Shown one piece after another: positions 39,894 through 48,643 of a DNA stretch of 64,000 nt (the first letter of the stretch is position 1; every line of letters starts with the position of its first letter). A program made the translations under genes and the position numbers. Under the pieces are notes generated by a model. That model was not told where the DNA came from. It worked only from the letters and a program-made list of their open reading frames with translations, and ran no database searches. The DNA is from Nitrospirota bacterium (lineage in GTDB: Bacteria; JACPQY01), in NCBI GenBank assembly GCA_016180645.1, contig JACPAV010000005.1, positions 122,917 through 186,916 of the forward strand. The letters are read 5' to 3'.

Positions 39894-41360
39894 CTACCTC
39901 TGCTTTCTCTGGAAGGCCGGCGGGATGCCCGCCTGCTCGCGATACTTGGCCACGGTCCTGCGAGAGATGTTGATTCCCTTTGCGCGCAGGTGTTTGGCGA
40001 TTTCCATGTCCGACAGGGGCCGCCGCTTGTTCTCGTTCTCCAACAATATCATGAAATCGTGCTTGATGGATTCGGTGGAGATACTCGTTCCCTGACGGGT
40101 CACCATCCCCGTCGAGAAGAACTCCTTCAATCGCAGGACGCCCTGCGGGGTTTCCGCATACTTGTTGCTCGTGACCCGGCTGACGGTCGATTCGTGGACA
40201 CCTACCTCACGCGCGATATCCCTCAGGGTCAGGGGCTTCAGAAAGCCCACGCCGTGATCCAGGAAATCCCGTTGAAACTTGACCAACGCGGTGGCGACCT
40301 TGAAGATCGTCTTTTGGCGCTGGTCGATGCTCTTGATCAACCAGAGGGCGGACCGGATCTTGTCTTTCACATACATCTTCTCTTTTTCGCCCAGGTCCCG
40401 ACGTTGCGCGAGCGCGCGGTAGATGGGATTGATGACCACCGTCGGCACGCCCTGATTGTTCAGCCGGATCTCGTAGTCGTTGCCCACTTTCTCGATCGTG
40501 AGGTCCGGCGTCACGTAGGGTGCTTCTTCATTGGAGAAGGACCTCCCCGGCTTGGGATTGAGCCCCTTGATCAGGGTGAGCGCGTTTTGCGCCTCGCGGA
40601 GGGAAATATCGAGGGCCTTCGAGAGTCCCTTCGGATCGTTCTTGGCCACAAAGTCAAGACCTTCGGTGACCGCCCGCACGTACGCGGGACGGTCCACACC
40701 CATCTGACGAATCTGAATCAACAGGCATTCCTTCAGGTCCCTCGCCCCGACGCCGGCAGGATCAAGGGTTTGGATGACTCTCAGGGCCTCCTGCATGACC
40801 CCGGGGTCCATCTGGTTCTGTCCGGCCAAAGACTGGATATCCTCATCCAAGTATCCGTTGTCGTCCAGATTGCCCACGATGATTTCGGCGGCCCGGTACA
40901 CCTCGGCGGATAGTTTGTTCAGTCCGAGCTGCCAAACCAGGTGATCTCTCAGGTTCCCCTCGCGCGAAACGATGTTCTCGTAACTCGGACGATCGGCGGT
41001 CCCCGCGAAATCGGGGATCCGGACGTCGGATTCCCGGGCGACATTTTCCAGATACAGGTCGTCGGAACCTTCCGCCTTGGTCTCCTTCACCGGTGCCTCG
41101 ATCGACTCCGGGTCGAAGGCATCGGAGGGCTTGGTGGTGGTGCCCGCCCCATCGGGCTTCCCGGTTTCCAGGCGCTCTCCTTCGAGCTTGTTTTCCTGGA
41201 TCGTCACTTCTTCCAAGGCCGGATTCGCCTCCAATTCCGCCTTCAAGTATTCCTCGAGATCCAACCTCGGCATCTGGAGGAGCTTGAGAGAAAGCTGGAG
41301 CTGCGGAACCAGGATGAGCTGCTGGCTCAGCCTGAGTTCCTGCTTGATGTCAAGTCCCAT
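39894..41360 (-). CDS. rpoN: RNA polymerase sigma-54 factor
   Basis: A 488-residue sigma-54. Region I starts MGLDIKQELRLSQQLILVPQ; the acidic region II is residues ~50-130; the helix-turn-helix is DIAREVGVHESTVSRV; and the RpoN box reads SRRTVAKYREQ (usual first residue is Ala). Sigma-54 needs AAA+ activators, none of which is in the window. ATG 41360 starts 8 bp after lptB. The lptB-rpoN-hpf-rapZ order is conserved in Proteobacteria. Confidence 0.96.
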   Translation of the reverse strand: MGLDIKQELRLSQQLILVPQLQLSLKLLQMPRLDLEEYLKAELEANPALEEVTIQENKLEGERLETGKPDGAGTTTKPSDAFDPESIEAPVKETKAEGSDDLYLENVARESDVRIPDFAGTADRPSYENIVSREGNLRDHLVWQLGLNKLSAEVYRAAEIIVGNLDDNGYLDEDIQSLAGQNQMDPGVMQEALRVIQTLDPAGVGARDLKECLLIQIRQMGVDRPAYVRAVTEGLDFVAKNDPKGLSKALDISLREAQNALTLIKGLNPKPGRSFSNEEAPYVTPDLTIEKVGNDYEIRLNNQGVPTVVINPIYRALAQRRDLGEKEKMYVKDKIRSALWLIKSIDQRQKTIFKVATALVKFQRDFLDHGVGFLKPLTLRDIAREVGVHESTVSRVTSNKYAETPQGVLRLKEFFSTGMVTRQGTSISTESIKHDFMILLENENKRRPLSDMEIAKHLRAKGINISRRTVAKYREQAGIPPAFQRKQR

Positions 41361-41368
41361 GCAGTCTC

Positions 41369-42112
41369 CTAGAAACGAAACGTCGGGCCGAGGTAAAATT
41401 GCTTGGCCGCTTCGCTGGCGGCGATTCGGGACGGCGGCCCGTCCTCCAGAATCTTCCCCTGGTGGATCAGATACGCGCGATCGCACACTTCCAGCGTGTC
41501 CCGCACGTTATGGTCGGACAGGATGATCCCCACGCCCTTTGAAGCGATGTACTTGATGAGCTGTTGAATCTCGCCGACGGTGATCGGATCGATGCCGGAG
41601 AACGGTTCATCCAGAAGAAAAAAGAGCGGCTCGAGGGCGAAGGCCCTTGCGATCTCCACCCTACGGCGCTCCCCTCCGGAGAGCACCATGGCCTTCTTGT
41701 CTTCCAGGTGGGTAATTCGGAATTCATCCATGACCGAGTAAAGTTTCTCGCGGCGCTTGCGGGAGTTCAGGGGAAGAATCTCCAATGTCGCCAGAATGTT
41801 CTCGGCCACGCTCATCTTTCGGAACACGGAAGGCTCTTGGGGCAGATAGAGGAGGCCGTACTGGGCGCGGCGGTGAATCGGGAGACGCGTGATTTCCGTG
41901 GAGTCCAGCCAGATGCCTCCGGCGTCCGGCTTCACGAGACCGGTCATCATGTGAAAGGTCGTCGTCTTTCCTGCGCCGTTGGGACCCAGGAGCCCCACGA
42001 TTTCGCCCGGCCCGACGTTGACATTGACGCCATCCACTACGCGCCGCTTCCGGTAGCTCTTGACGAGGCCCTCCGTGCGAAGCTTCTTCGAGTGGGTTCG
42101 CGATTCTTTCAC
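41369..42112 (-). CDS. lptB: LPS export ABC transporter ATP-binding protein
   Basis: A 247-residue ATPase that powers LPS extraction by LptFG-LptC. Walker A is LLGPNGAGKTTT, signature LSGGERRRVEIARA, Walker B LFFLLDEPFSGIDP. GTG 42112 with a GGGGTGGGGGGATT ribosome site gives the usual LptB length; an upstream ATG at 42217 would add 35 residues encoded by a GC-rich repeat (42113-42190) and is judged less likely. rpoN follows after 8 bp. No lptF or lptG is in the window. Confidence 0.93.
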   Translation of the reverse strand: MKESRTHSKKLRTEGLVKSYRKRRVVDGVNVNVGPGEIVGLLGPNGAGKTTTFHMMTGLVKPDAGGIWLDSTEITRLPIHRRAQYGLLYLPQEPSVFRKMSVAENILATLEILPLNSRKRREKLYSVMDEFRITHLEDKKAMVLSGGERRRVEIARAFALEPLFFLLDEPFSGIDPITVGEIQQLIKYIASKGVGIILSDHNVRDTLEVCDRAYLIHQGKILEDGPPSRIAASEAAKQFYLGPTFRF

Positions 42113-42190
42113 AATCCCCCCACCCCAGCCCTCTCCCGCAAAGGGCGCAACGCGGCCCGGGGCCGGGTGAGGGCCGCCTGCCGGCACACT
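42113..42190. repeat. GC-rich intergenic repeat between lptCA and lptB
   Basis: A block reading CCCCACCCCAGCCCTCTCCC in part, with a complementary GGGAGAGGGCTGGGGTGGGG sense on the minus strand, of a kind common as dispersed intergenic repeats. On the minus strand it supplies the ribosome site for the GTG start of lptB. Confidence 0.5.
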
Positions 42191-42203
42191 CTCCGTCTGT
42201 TGG

Positions 42204-43022
42204 CTATTGCCGGACATCTTTCTCCGGAACGATCGTCTGGACCGGCTGCTTGTCCGAGCCCAGGACGACCATCTTCTTGTCGCTGAGGGTGACCAGCACC
42301 TTGTCACCGGCGGAAATCTTGTCCCCCTGGTGGATTCGCGGCTCCCCCGTCAGGACGATCTCTCCGTTCTTCTTGTCGTACACCCCCTCTTTCCCCTCTC
42401 CCCAGGTTGTCGGATCCTTCCGATCGATGACTTTGACCGAGCCTTTGCCGGTAAAACCCAGGATCTCGTGGGTCTTGGGGTCGTAGTTCGCGTCCATGGT
42501 TTCGGCCTTGACGAAATAGTCCGCCGTGGTGGCCACGACGTTCCCCTCGAAAGTCGCCTTATTGTCCTTCTCATGGGCCGTCATCCGGTCGGACTTGATT
42601 TCGATTTTCTCCGTCTTTTTCTCGCCGACCGTCGGCTCCGGCGCCACGTTCACATCGGCCACCGTGAGCACGCCACCGGATAATTCGAATACGTCTACGG
42701 GGCGATCGACACGCCCCGTCGGGGCGCGACTTTCGAGGCTTTCGGAATCGTTGAGGCGCGAATCGACGTGGACGGCGGTGAATTCGATGTGGTCCCAAGA
42801 CTCGTCCGCCACCGCTTCATCCGCCCGGATGTCCCAGTCCAACTTTCCATCCCTGAACACACTCATGCGCACACCTTCGAGGTGCCGGTCGGTTGGGGAT
42901 CTGACCTCGATGGGTGACCGGACGCTCGCGTCTTCTTCCCGGGCCAGTTTCACTACCGCCCACGAGATCCAGCCGAGGACGGCCAGCGATCCCAGGAGGT
43001 AGGCCAACACGCGAAATCGCAC
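42204..43022 (-). CDS. LptC-LptA fusion protein of LPS transport
   Basis: A 272-residue protein. An N-terminal signal anchor (VLAYLLGSLAVLGWISWAVV) is followed by an LptC-like domain (VRMSVFRDGKLDWDIRADEA, residues ~50-130) and an LptA/OstA-like domain (IEIKSDRMTAHEKDNKATFE, EGNVVATTADYFVKAETMDA, residues ~140-255). In most Proteobacteria lptC and lptA are separate genes; here one chain would link the inner membrane to the periplasmic bridge. lptB follows. The stop lies before the GTG of lptB by about 90 bp. Confidence 0.85.
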   Translation of the reverse strand: MRFRVLAYLLGSLAVLGWISWAVVKLAREEDASVRSPIEVRSPTDRHLEGVRMSVFRDGKLDWDIRADEAVADESWDHIEFTAVHVDSRLNDSESLESRAPTGRVDRPVDVFELSGGVLTVADVNVAPEPTVGEKKTEKIEIKSDRMTAHEKDNKATFEGNVVATTADYFVKAETMDANYDPKTHEILGFTGKGSVKVIDRKDPTTWGEGKEGVYDKKNGEIVLTGEPRIHQGDKISAGDKVLVTLSDKKMVVLGSDKQPVQTIVPEKDVRQ

Positions 43023-43170
43023 ACGTTCACGTTAACACCAATCGCCCGGAGAGTAAAGAAAATGACCCGGTTTTGGCCCTCCGATTGCTATAGCAACGGA
43101 TGCCAATCCGAAATCAGCAAGATCGGTGCCGTTAGGTGACCTTGGATTCCCAACGCCGGGCCGGCCGGAC

Positions 43171-44148
43171 CTAGCGTTGCGGCAGCTCCTTGTGGGCCGG
43201 AACCACCCCGAGGCCATCCGCCTCCCTCACCGCACGAAAAACCGCCTCGGAGGCTACGTGGGCGGCCGCCGCCCCCACGTTCTTGACGTCGCACCCGTCC
43301 TTCCGGAGCGAGAATGCCATGACCACGTCTCCATCGACTGGCGTCTGGAAGGGCCGGATCACCCTCGCCAGACCCGTGGAGGCCATCCGCGCCACGACCC
43401 CCAGTTCGGATTTCGACAGATCGGCATCGGTCGCGATAAGGAGAAGCGTCGTGTGCTGGCCGTGGATCAGATCCTCCCTCACAAGGCCGCCCCGAAGGGC
43501 GGCCTCGGTGTCCAGGAATCCCCCCCCGGGAGTCCTGGCGCCCGCCACGAGGCGCCCGGAGCCGGGGTCGAAGATGTCGCCGAAGGCATTGACCACTACA
43601 AGCGCGCCCACACGAATTCCCGGCGCGATCTCGCAAAAGGCCGACCCCACCCCTCCCTTGCACGCCGAGAGGAATCCATTGAATTTCCCCACGGTCGCGC
43701 CCGTCCCCGCGCCCACACTTCCCTCTTGGACGCGACCGTCCGATGCCGACACACATGCCTGGTAGGCCAGATCCGGTGAAGGCCGCTCCATCCCCCCCGA
43801 CCGGGCGATACTGAATGGAACATCGAAAATGACGGAAGTGGGGACCACGGGGATTCTCGCCAGCTTGAGGTCCAACCCGACACCCTTCTCCTCCAGGTAG
43901 CGTACGACGCCCCCCGCAGCATCCAGGCCGAATGCACTTCCGCCGCTAAAAAGAACCGCGTGCGCTTCCCCCCCCGTGTGGTGGGGAAACAGGCCATCGA
44001 CCTGCCTCGTGCTCGTCGCCCCTCCCAACAACAGAATGGAGCCGAGGGCCGGCTGATCGAACAGAATCACCGTCAACCCCGATCCCCCCTTCGGTGTTGA
44101 CGCATGCCCGACCCGGATCCCCCCCAGACCGGTCAGGGTGTCGTTCAC
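43171..44148 (-). CDS. P1-family (DmpA-like) peptidase
   Basis: A 325-residue Ntn-type aminopeptidase of family P1/S58. The self-processing site and nucleophile lie in QEGSVGAGTGATVGK, and GGSAFGLDAAGGV and VGALVVVNAFGDIFDP are conserved. Members cleave D-amino-acid esters or beta-peptides; the substrate here is unknown. The GTG start overlaps the BamD-like stop. It is last of the minus-strand envelope operon. Confidence 0.9.
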   Translation of the reverse strand: MNDTLTGLGGIRVGHASTPKGGSGLTVILFDQPALGSILLLGGATSTRQVDGLFPHHTGGEAHAVLFSGGSAFGLDAAGGVVRYLEEKGVGLDLKLARIPVVPTSVIFDVPFSIARSGGMERPSPDLAYQACVSASDGRVQEGSVGAGTGATVGKFNGFLSACKGGVGSAFCEIAPGIRVGALVVVNAFGDIFDPGSGRLVAGARTPGGGFLDTEAALRGGLVREDLIHGQHTTLLLIATDADLSKSELGVVARMASTGLARVIRPFQTPVDGDVVMAFSLRKDGCDVKNVGAAAAHVASEAVFRAVREADGLGVVPAHKELPQR

Positions 44149-44867
44149 TTCGGTTCCGGAGGCAGGATCCCTTCGCCCAACTTTCCCCGCGCCTCCAGAG
44201 AAGCCACGCCCGCCCTGGCCTTGGAGATCAGGTTGTCGATTTCGGGCCGGTCCATCTGATCCGAGTAGTCCGCCGCCAGTTGGTCCAACCTGTACAGTGC
44301 CGCGCGGTATTCCCCCCGCCGGAGGTAAAACTTGGCCACATACAATTCATACTCGGCGGCCCGCTTCCGAAGCTTGCCCAGTCGTTCCGAGGCCTGGCCC
44401 GCAAATTCGCTTGCGCCGTACTGTTGGACGACGTGCCGGTACTGGTCGATCGCGTTCAGCGTGGCCGTGGGGTCTCGGTCCATCGAGAGCATATCTTCCT
44501 CGTACGATCGACCGATCATGAAAGCGGCATGCGGGACCTTCGGATGACTCGGGTGCATCCGGATGAACTCCTCATACCCCACCACCGCTTCCGAGAACTT
44601 CCGGTCCTTGAAATACACCTCCCCGATCATGAGCCTGGACAGCGAGGCATACTCGCTGTAGGGATAGTCGTCGACGATCCGTTTGAAATTGTCCAGCGCG
44701 CGCTCATAGTCCGGTAGGGCCGGCAGAAACCAGAGCTTGGTGCCTTCCACCCAGCGCATCGCCTCGTCGTACAATTCCTGCGCGGTCTTTTCCTTCTTCT
44801 CCTGAGTCGCCGCGCAGGACAGTCCTAGAGCGGCGCCTATCCATACCGCCGCCATCCACGTCTTCAT
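44145..44867 (-). CDS. BamD-like outer membrane lipoprotein
   Basis: A 240-residue TPR lipoprotein. The signal MKTWMAAVWIGAALGLSC ends in a lipobox (LGLSC), then TPR-type repeats: YERALDNFKRIVDDYPYSEY, FSEAVVGYEEFIRMHPSHPK and RGEYRAALYRLDQLAADY. BamD is the essential BAM partner; this family also includes CpoB-like proteins. ATG 44867 overlaps the epimerase stop as ATGA. Longer upstream reading is rejected because the signal would be displaced. Confidence 0.85.
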   Translation of the reverse strand: MKTWMAAVWIGAALGLSCAATQEKKEKTAQELYDEAMRWVEGTKLWFLPALPDYERALDNFKRIVDDYPYSEYASLSRLMIGEVYFKDRKFSEAVVGYEEFIRMHPSHPKVPHAAFMIGRSYEEDMLSMDRDPTATLNAIDQYRHVVQQYGASEFAGQASERLGKLRKRAAEYELYVAKFYLRRGEYRAALYRLDQLAADYSDQMDRPEIDNLISKARAGVASLEARGKLGEGILPPEPK

Positions 44868-45811
44868 CCCACGCTCCCATTCACGTACCACGCGTGCGTC
44901 TTTCTGAGGCCCTCTCGAACGGCCACCCGAGGCCGATATCCCAGAATTCGCCGTGCCGCAACGATAGAGGCCAGGGAATCCTTCACGTCCCCAGGCCGGA
45001 TCGGACCATGAATGGGGCGCACGACGGCGCCCGTGATACGACGGACGGCATCCGCCAGATCATTCACGCTGATCCGCTTCCCCCCGGCTATGTTGAACAC
45101 CGTTCCCCCGAGCCTCCTCTCCGTCATGCCTGCCCGGACAATGCCCCTCACGCAATCCTCCACAAAGGTGAAATCGCGAGTCTGGCGTCCGTCCCCGTGG
45201 ATCGTAGGACTTCGACCGGCGAGAAAGGCCGCGAAGAAGCGGGGAATGACCGCGGCATAGGCGGAGTGAGGGTCTTGCCTCGGTCCATACACGTTAAAGA
45301 AGCGAAGGGCGACCGTATCCAGGCCATAGAGAGCTGAAAATATCCGGCCATACAACTCTCCCATGAGTTTCGTGATGGCGTACGGAGAGCGTGGTAGAGG
45401 AACCATGTCCTCCCTTTTGGGCAGGGTGCGTATGTCCCCATAGACGGAGGAGCTGGATGCAAGAACAACGCGGTCCACCTTCGCCTCCCGTGCCGCCAGC
45501 AACACGTTGAGCGTTCCCGTTGCGTTCACCTCGTGGGACGTTTTCGGGTCCGCCACCGAGCGGGGAACCGACCCGAGGGCCGCGAGATGATAGGCCACCG
45601 CCACTCCAGCCATGGATTTCTTCACATCGGCGAGCTTCCGGATGTCTCCCCGAAGGATCTCTACGCGGCTTCCCACTCCGGCGAGATTTCTCCGCGTTCC
45701 GGTGGAAAAATCGTCGAGCATTCTGACGCGGACCCCTTTCTTCGCCAGTTCCTCCACCAGGTGGGAGCCGATGAACCCGGCGCCACCGGTCACGAGCACG
45801 GCGTTAGACAT
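44864..45811 (-). CDS. NAD-dependent nucleotide-sugar epimerase/dehydratase
   Basis: A 315-residue extended SDR enzyme. GGAGFIGSHLVEEL binds NAD, and catalytic Ser-Tyr-Lys lie in ASSSSVYG and SPYAITKLMGE. FNVYGPRQDP is typical of UDP-glucose 4-epimerase relatives. It probably supplies an envelope sugar together with the upstream dehydrogenase. ATG 45811 is preferred over an in-frame GTG at 45835. Substrate is undetermined. Confidence 0.88.
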   Translation of the reverse strand: MSNAVLVTGGAGFIGSHLVEELAKKGVRVRMLDDFSTGTRRNLAGVGSRVEILRGDIRKLADVKKSMAGVAVAYHLAALGSVPRSVADPKTSHEVNATGTLNVLLAAREAKVDRVVLASSSSVYGDIRTLPKREDMVPLPRSPYAITKLMGELYGRIFSALYGLDTVALRFFNVYGPRQDPHSAYAAVIPRFFAAFLAGRSPTIHGDGRQTRDFTFVEDCVRGIVRAGMTERRLGGTVFNIAGGKRISVNDLADAVRRITGAVVRPIHGPIRPGDVKDSLASIVAARRILGYRPRVAVREGLRKTHAWYVNGSVG

Positions 45812-45867
45812 GTATCGCAAGAGTCCTTGATCCACTCGCCGTGCGGTAGGCCCAAACAGGGCCGTAC

Positions 45868-45928
45868 GTACCCTGTTGAGCCTGGATACATCTCCGTGAA
45901 AACTTGCAGAACTTCATCAACAGGGTAC
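45868..45928. repeat. inverted repeat between dehydrogenase and epimerase genes
   Basis: Perfect 12-bp arms GTACCCTGTTGA (45868-45879) and TCAACAGGGTAC (45917-45928) frame a 37-bp loop in a 140-bp gap between two same-strand genes. It could be an attenuator or a small repeat element. Confidence 0.5.
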
Positions 45929-45951
45929 GAGAGCCCGGATGCCGCTCGCCT

Positions 45952-47259
45952 TCAAAGTTTGACAACCTTGGAACGGCCGGGGATGGACTTCGTCGCATTC
46001 CGGGTATCCATCACCAGCCTGGCGGAGCGCACAACGAAGTTCCAATCGAAGGCATCGTGATCCGTTCCAATGACCACACAATCCGCGCGGCCCAGCCGCG
46101 CCCGATTCAACGGGACCGAATGAAGGACGTGTCCGCCCACGCCGAGCTTCGGAACGTGGGGATCGTGGTAGCTCACCCGTGCCCCCTTCCGCAGCAGCAG
46201 GGAAAGAATGTCCAGGCACGGGGATTCCCGCAAATCGCCGATATTTTTCTTGTAACTCACGCCCAGCATGAGGATATCCGCGCCTCGCACGGCCTTCGAG
46301 CGCCGGTTAAGCGCATCCACCACTTTTTCCACGACATACTCCGGCATTTTCGTGTTGATCTCCGTGGCCAGCTCGATAAACCGCGCGGAGTAGTTCAGCG
46401 TTTTCAGCTTCCACAAAAGATACTGGGGGTCCACCGGAATGCAGTGCCCACCCAACCCCGGTCCCGGATAAAACGGCATAAAGCCGAAAGGCTTGGTCGC
46501 CGCCGCGCCGATCACCTCCCACGTGTCCAGTCCAAGATGGTTGCACATGATGGCGATCTCGTTGACCAAGCCCACGTTCACGGCGCGAAACGTATTCTCC
46601 AACAGCTTCGTCATCTCCGCCGCCCGCGTGGAACTCACCGGATGGACGGTCTCCACGATCGTTTCATAGAGAGCGCGAACCGCCCGGGAGCAGGAGGGCG
46701 TGATCCCGGCAACGATCTTGGGCGTATTTCTCAGGCCGTAGGACTTGTTTCCCGGATCAATGCGCTCCGGGGAAAACCCCAGAAAGAAATCCCGCCCCAC
46801 TCGAAGCCCCGATTGGGCCAGCACGGGGAGCGCGACCTCGTCCGTCGTGCCGGGGTAGGTCGTGCTTTCCAGAACCACCAACTGGCCCTTGTGAAGATGA
46901 TCCCGGATGTTCCCGATGGCCTGAAGGATGAACGACATATCCGGATCACGCGTTTTCGAGAGGGGCGTGGGGACGCAAACGATGGCCGCGTCGAGCTTCG
47001 CGAGACCGGAAAAGTCCATGGTCGCCTTCAGCTTCCTCGATCGGACCAGGACGGAGAGCCGTTCCGAATCCACATCCTGCACGTAGGATCGTCCACCACG
47101 GATCCGCGCAATTTTTTCCCGATCCACGTCGAATCCGGTGACCGCAAAACCCTCCTCGGCGTATTCCACGGCGAGAGGAAGGCCGACGTACCCCAACCCG
47201 AGAACTCCGATCCGGGCCTCGCGGTTCCGGATGCGCAGAAGGAGTTGGTCCAGAATCAT
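45952..47259 (-). CDS. nucleotide-sugar dehydrogenase (WecC/UDP-ManNAc type)
   Basis: A 435-residue UDP-sugar dehydrogenase. The NAD site is GVLGLGYVGLPLAVEYA, the middle helix contains ENTFRAVNVGLVNEIAI, and the catalytic Cys lies in GLGGHCIPVDP. Such enzymes oxidise the C6 of UDP-N-acetylhexosamines to uronic acids for capsule or O-antigen. It lies downstream of panD (79-bp gap) and upstream of the epimerase. Confidence 0.9.
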   Translation of the reverse strand: MILDQLLLRIRNREARIGVLGLGYVGLPLAVEYAEEGFAVTGFDVDREKIARIRGGRSYVQDVDSERLSVLVRSRKLKATMDFSGLAKLDAAIVCVPTPLSKTRDPDMSFILQAIGNIRDHLHKGQLVVLESTTYPGTTDEVALPVLAQSGLRVGRDFFLGFSPERIDPGNKSYGLRNTPKIVAGITPSCSRAVRALYETIVETVHPVSSTRAAEMTKLLENTFRAVNVGLVNEIAIMCNHLGLDTWEVIGAAATKPFGFMPFYPGPGLGGHCIPVDPQYLLWKLKTLNYSARFIELATEINTKMPEYVVEKVVDALNRRSKAVRGADILMLGVSYKKNIGDLRESPCLDILSLLLRKGARVSYHDPHVPKLGVGGHVLHSVPLNRARLGRADCVVIGTDHDAFDWNFVVRSARLVMDTRNATKSIPGRSKVVKL

Positions 47260-47338
47260 CAGGGATGTAGGCCGATGGGCAGGCGCCGGTGGCCCCGAAG
47301 ACTAATCAGACGCGCCGTGGGGCGTCCACCGACTGAAC

Positions 47339-47734
47339 TCAGCCGAGTCCCGCCTGGCGGCCGGGCATTTGGAGAACGTGGGCTTTCTCGATGGGACGAT
47401 TGTGCGCATTCACGTAGACGAGCCGCGGTTCATGCCTCAGGGCCTCCGCTTCCTCGTATTCCGCATAGCTGGCGATGATGATCAAATCGTCTTTCTCCAC
47501 TCTTCGGGCCGCCGCGCCATTCACAACGATCTGCCCCGAACCCGCCGCACCGGGGATGACATACGTGGTGAACCGTTCGCCGTTGTTGATGTCATATACA
47601 TCCACCTGTTCGAACGAGACCAAGTCCGCCTGTTTCATCAGGTCTGCGTCTACCGTGATACTTCCCTCGTACGCGATGTTCTTGTCCGTCACCGACGCAC
47701 GATGCACTTTCGACTTAAGTAAGGTCCGCTTCAT
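47339..47734 (-). CDS. panD: aspartate 1-decarboxylase precursor
   Basis: A 131-residue pyruvoyl enzyme making beta-alanine for pantothenate. The self-cleavage site is the Gly-Ser in IAYEGSITVD (Gly24-Ser25), giving the pyruvoyl group on Ser25; YVIPGAAGSGQIVVNGAAA is the conserved core. A near-perfect AAAAGGAGGTACCC ribosome site precedes ATG 47734. It is third in panB-panC-panD. Confidence 0.96.
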   Translation of the reverse strand: MKRTLLKSKVHRASVTDKNIAYEGSITVDADLMKQADLVSFEQVDVYDINNGERFTTYVIPGAAGSGQIVVNGAAARRVEKDDLIIIASYAEYEEAEALRHEPRLVYVNAHNRPIEKAHVLQMPGRQAGLG

Positions 47735-47754
47735 GGGTACCTCCTTTTAATTGA

Positions 47755-48594
47755 TTATCTTAGCACGATATTGTCGATGAGTCTTGTATCTCCCGCCCAC
47801 ACCGCTGCCAAGAGAACCGTGCCCGGGCGCACCACCGCTTCCGGCCGGAGCGTTCGGCCCGAGCGGGCTTCAACGTAGTCTACTCGCAGGCCGTCCGCTT
47901 CGAGTTTTCCCCGAACTTCCACGGCCACTTTTCCGGCATCGACCAAACCCCGGCGGGCGATTTCCCGCGCCTCCCGGAGTGCCCTTGCCAAGGACTTCGC
48001 CCGTTCCCGCGCTTCCGGTGAGAGGTACGCGTTCCGCGAACTCATGGCGAGGCCGTCAACTTCCCGCACGGTCGGATACTCGATAATCCTCACGGGGATG
48101 CTCAGGTCCTCCACCATGCGTTGAATGACTCTCACCTGCTGGAAGTCTTTTCGGCCAAAGAGGGCCACGTCCGGCTGAACGATATTGAAGAGCTTCGCCA
48201 CCACCGTGGCCACGCCCCGGAAGTGACCGGGACGGGATCGGCCACAAAGACCCTCGGAGATTTTCTCGACCTCAACGTGCGTCTGGAAGCCTTCGGGATA
48301 GAACCGATCTTCCCCGGGCGCGAAGAGGACATCCACTCCCTCCTTCCGCAAGAGGGCGGCGTCCCGACGATGCTCCCGGGGGTATCGGCCCAAATCCTCG
48401 CCCCTCCCGAACTGGAGTGGATTCACGAAAATGCTGACCACGGCCCGGTCCGCGATCGAACGCGCCCTTCGCACAAGCGCCAGATGCCCGGCGTGGAGGG
48501 CGCCCATGGTGGGCACAAAGCCGATGCTTTTCCCGCGCCGGCGCTGGTCCAGCGCCCACTTCTGCATCGCGCCGTTGGACCGAATCGTTCTCAT
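47755..48594 (-). CDS. panC: pantothenate synthetase
   Basis: A 279-residue ATP-dependent ligase joining pantoate and beta-alanine. The nucleotidyl-transfer motif is PTMGALHAGHL, and FGRKDFQQ and AMSSRNAYLS are conserved. ATG 48594 has a GGGGAGAAGAAC ribosome site; the longer upstream frame crosses the heptamer repeat and is rejected. panD follows after 20 bp. Confidence 0.95.
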   Translation of the reverse strand: MRTIRSNGAMQKWALDQRRRGKSIGFVPTMGALHAGHLALVRRARSIADRAVVSIFVNPLQFGRGEDLGRYPREHRRDAALLRKEGVDVLFAPGEDRFYPEGFQTHVEVEKISEGLCGRSRPGHFRGVATVVAKLFNIVQPDVALFGRKDFQQVRVIQRMVEDLSIPVRIIEYPTVREVDGLAMSSRNAYLSPEARERAKSLARALREAREIARRGLVDAGKVAVEVRGKLEADGLRVDYVEARSGRTLRPEAVVRPGTVLLAAVWAGDTRLIDNIVLR

Positions 48595-48606
48595 GTTCTT
48601 CTCCCC

Positions 48607-48641
48607 CTCTCGCCTCTCACCTCTCGCCTCACGCCTCTCGG
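48607..48641. repeat. heptamer tandem repeat, 5 x 7 bp
   Basis: Units CTCTCGC, CTCTCAC, CTCTCGC, CTCACGC, CTCTCGG fill most of the 49-bp gap between panB and panC. On the minus strand the array is purine-rich and lies just upstream of the panC ribosome site. Confidence 0.75.
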
Positions 48642-48643
48642 CC

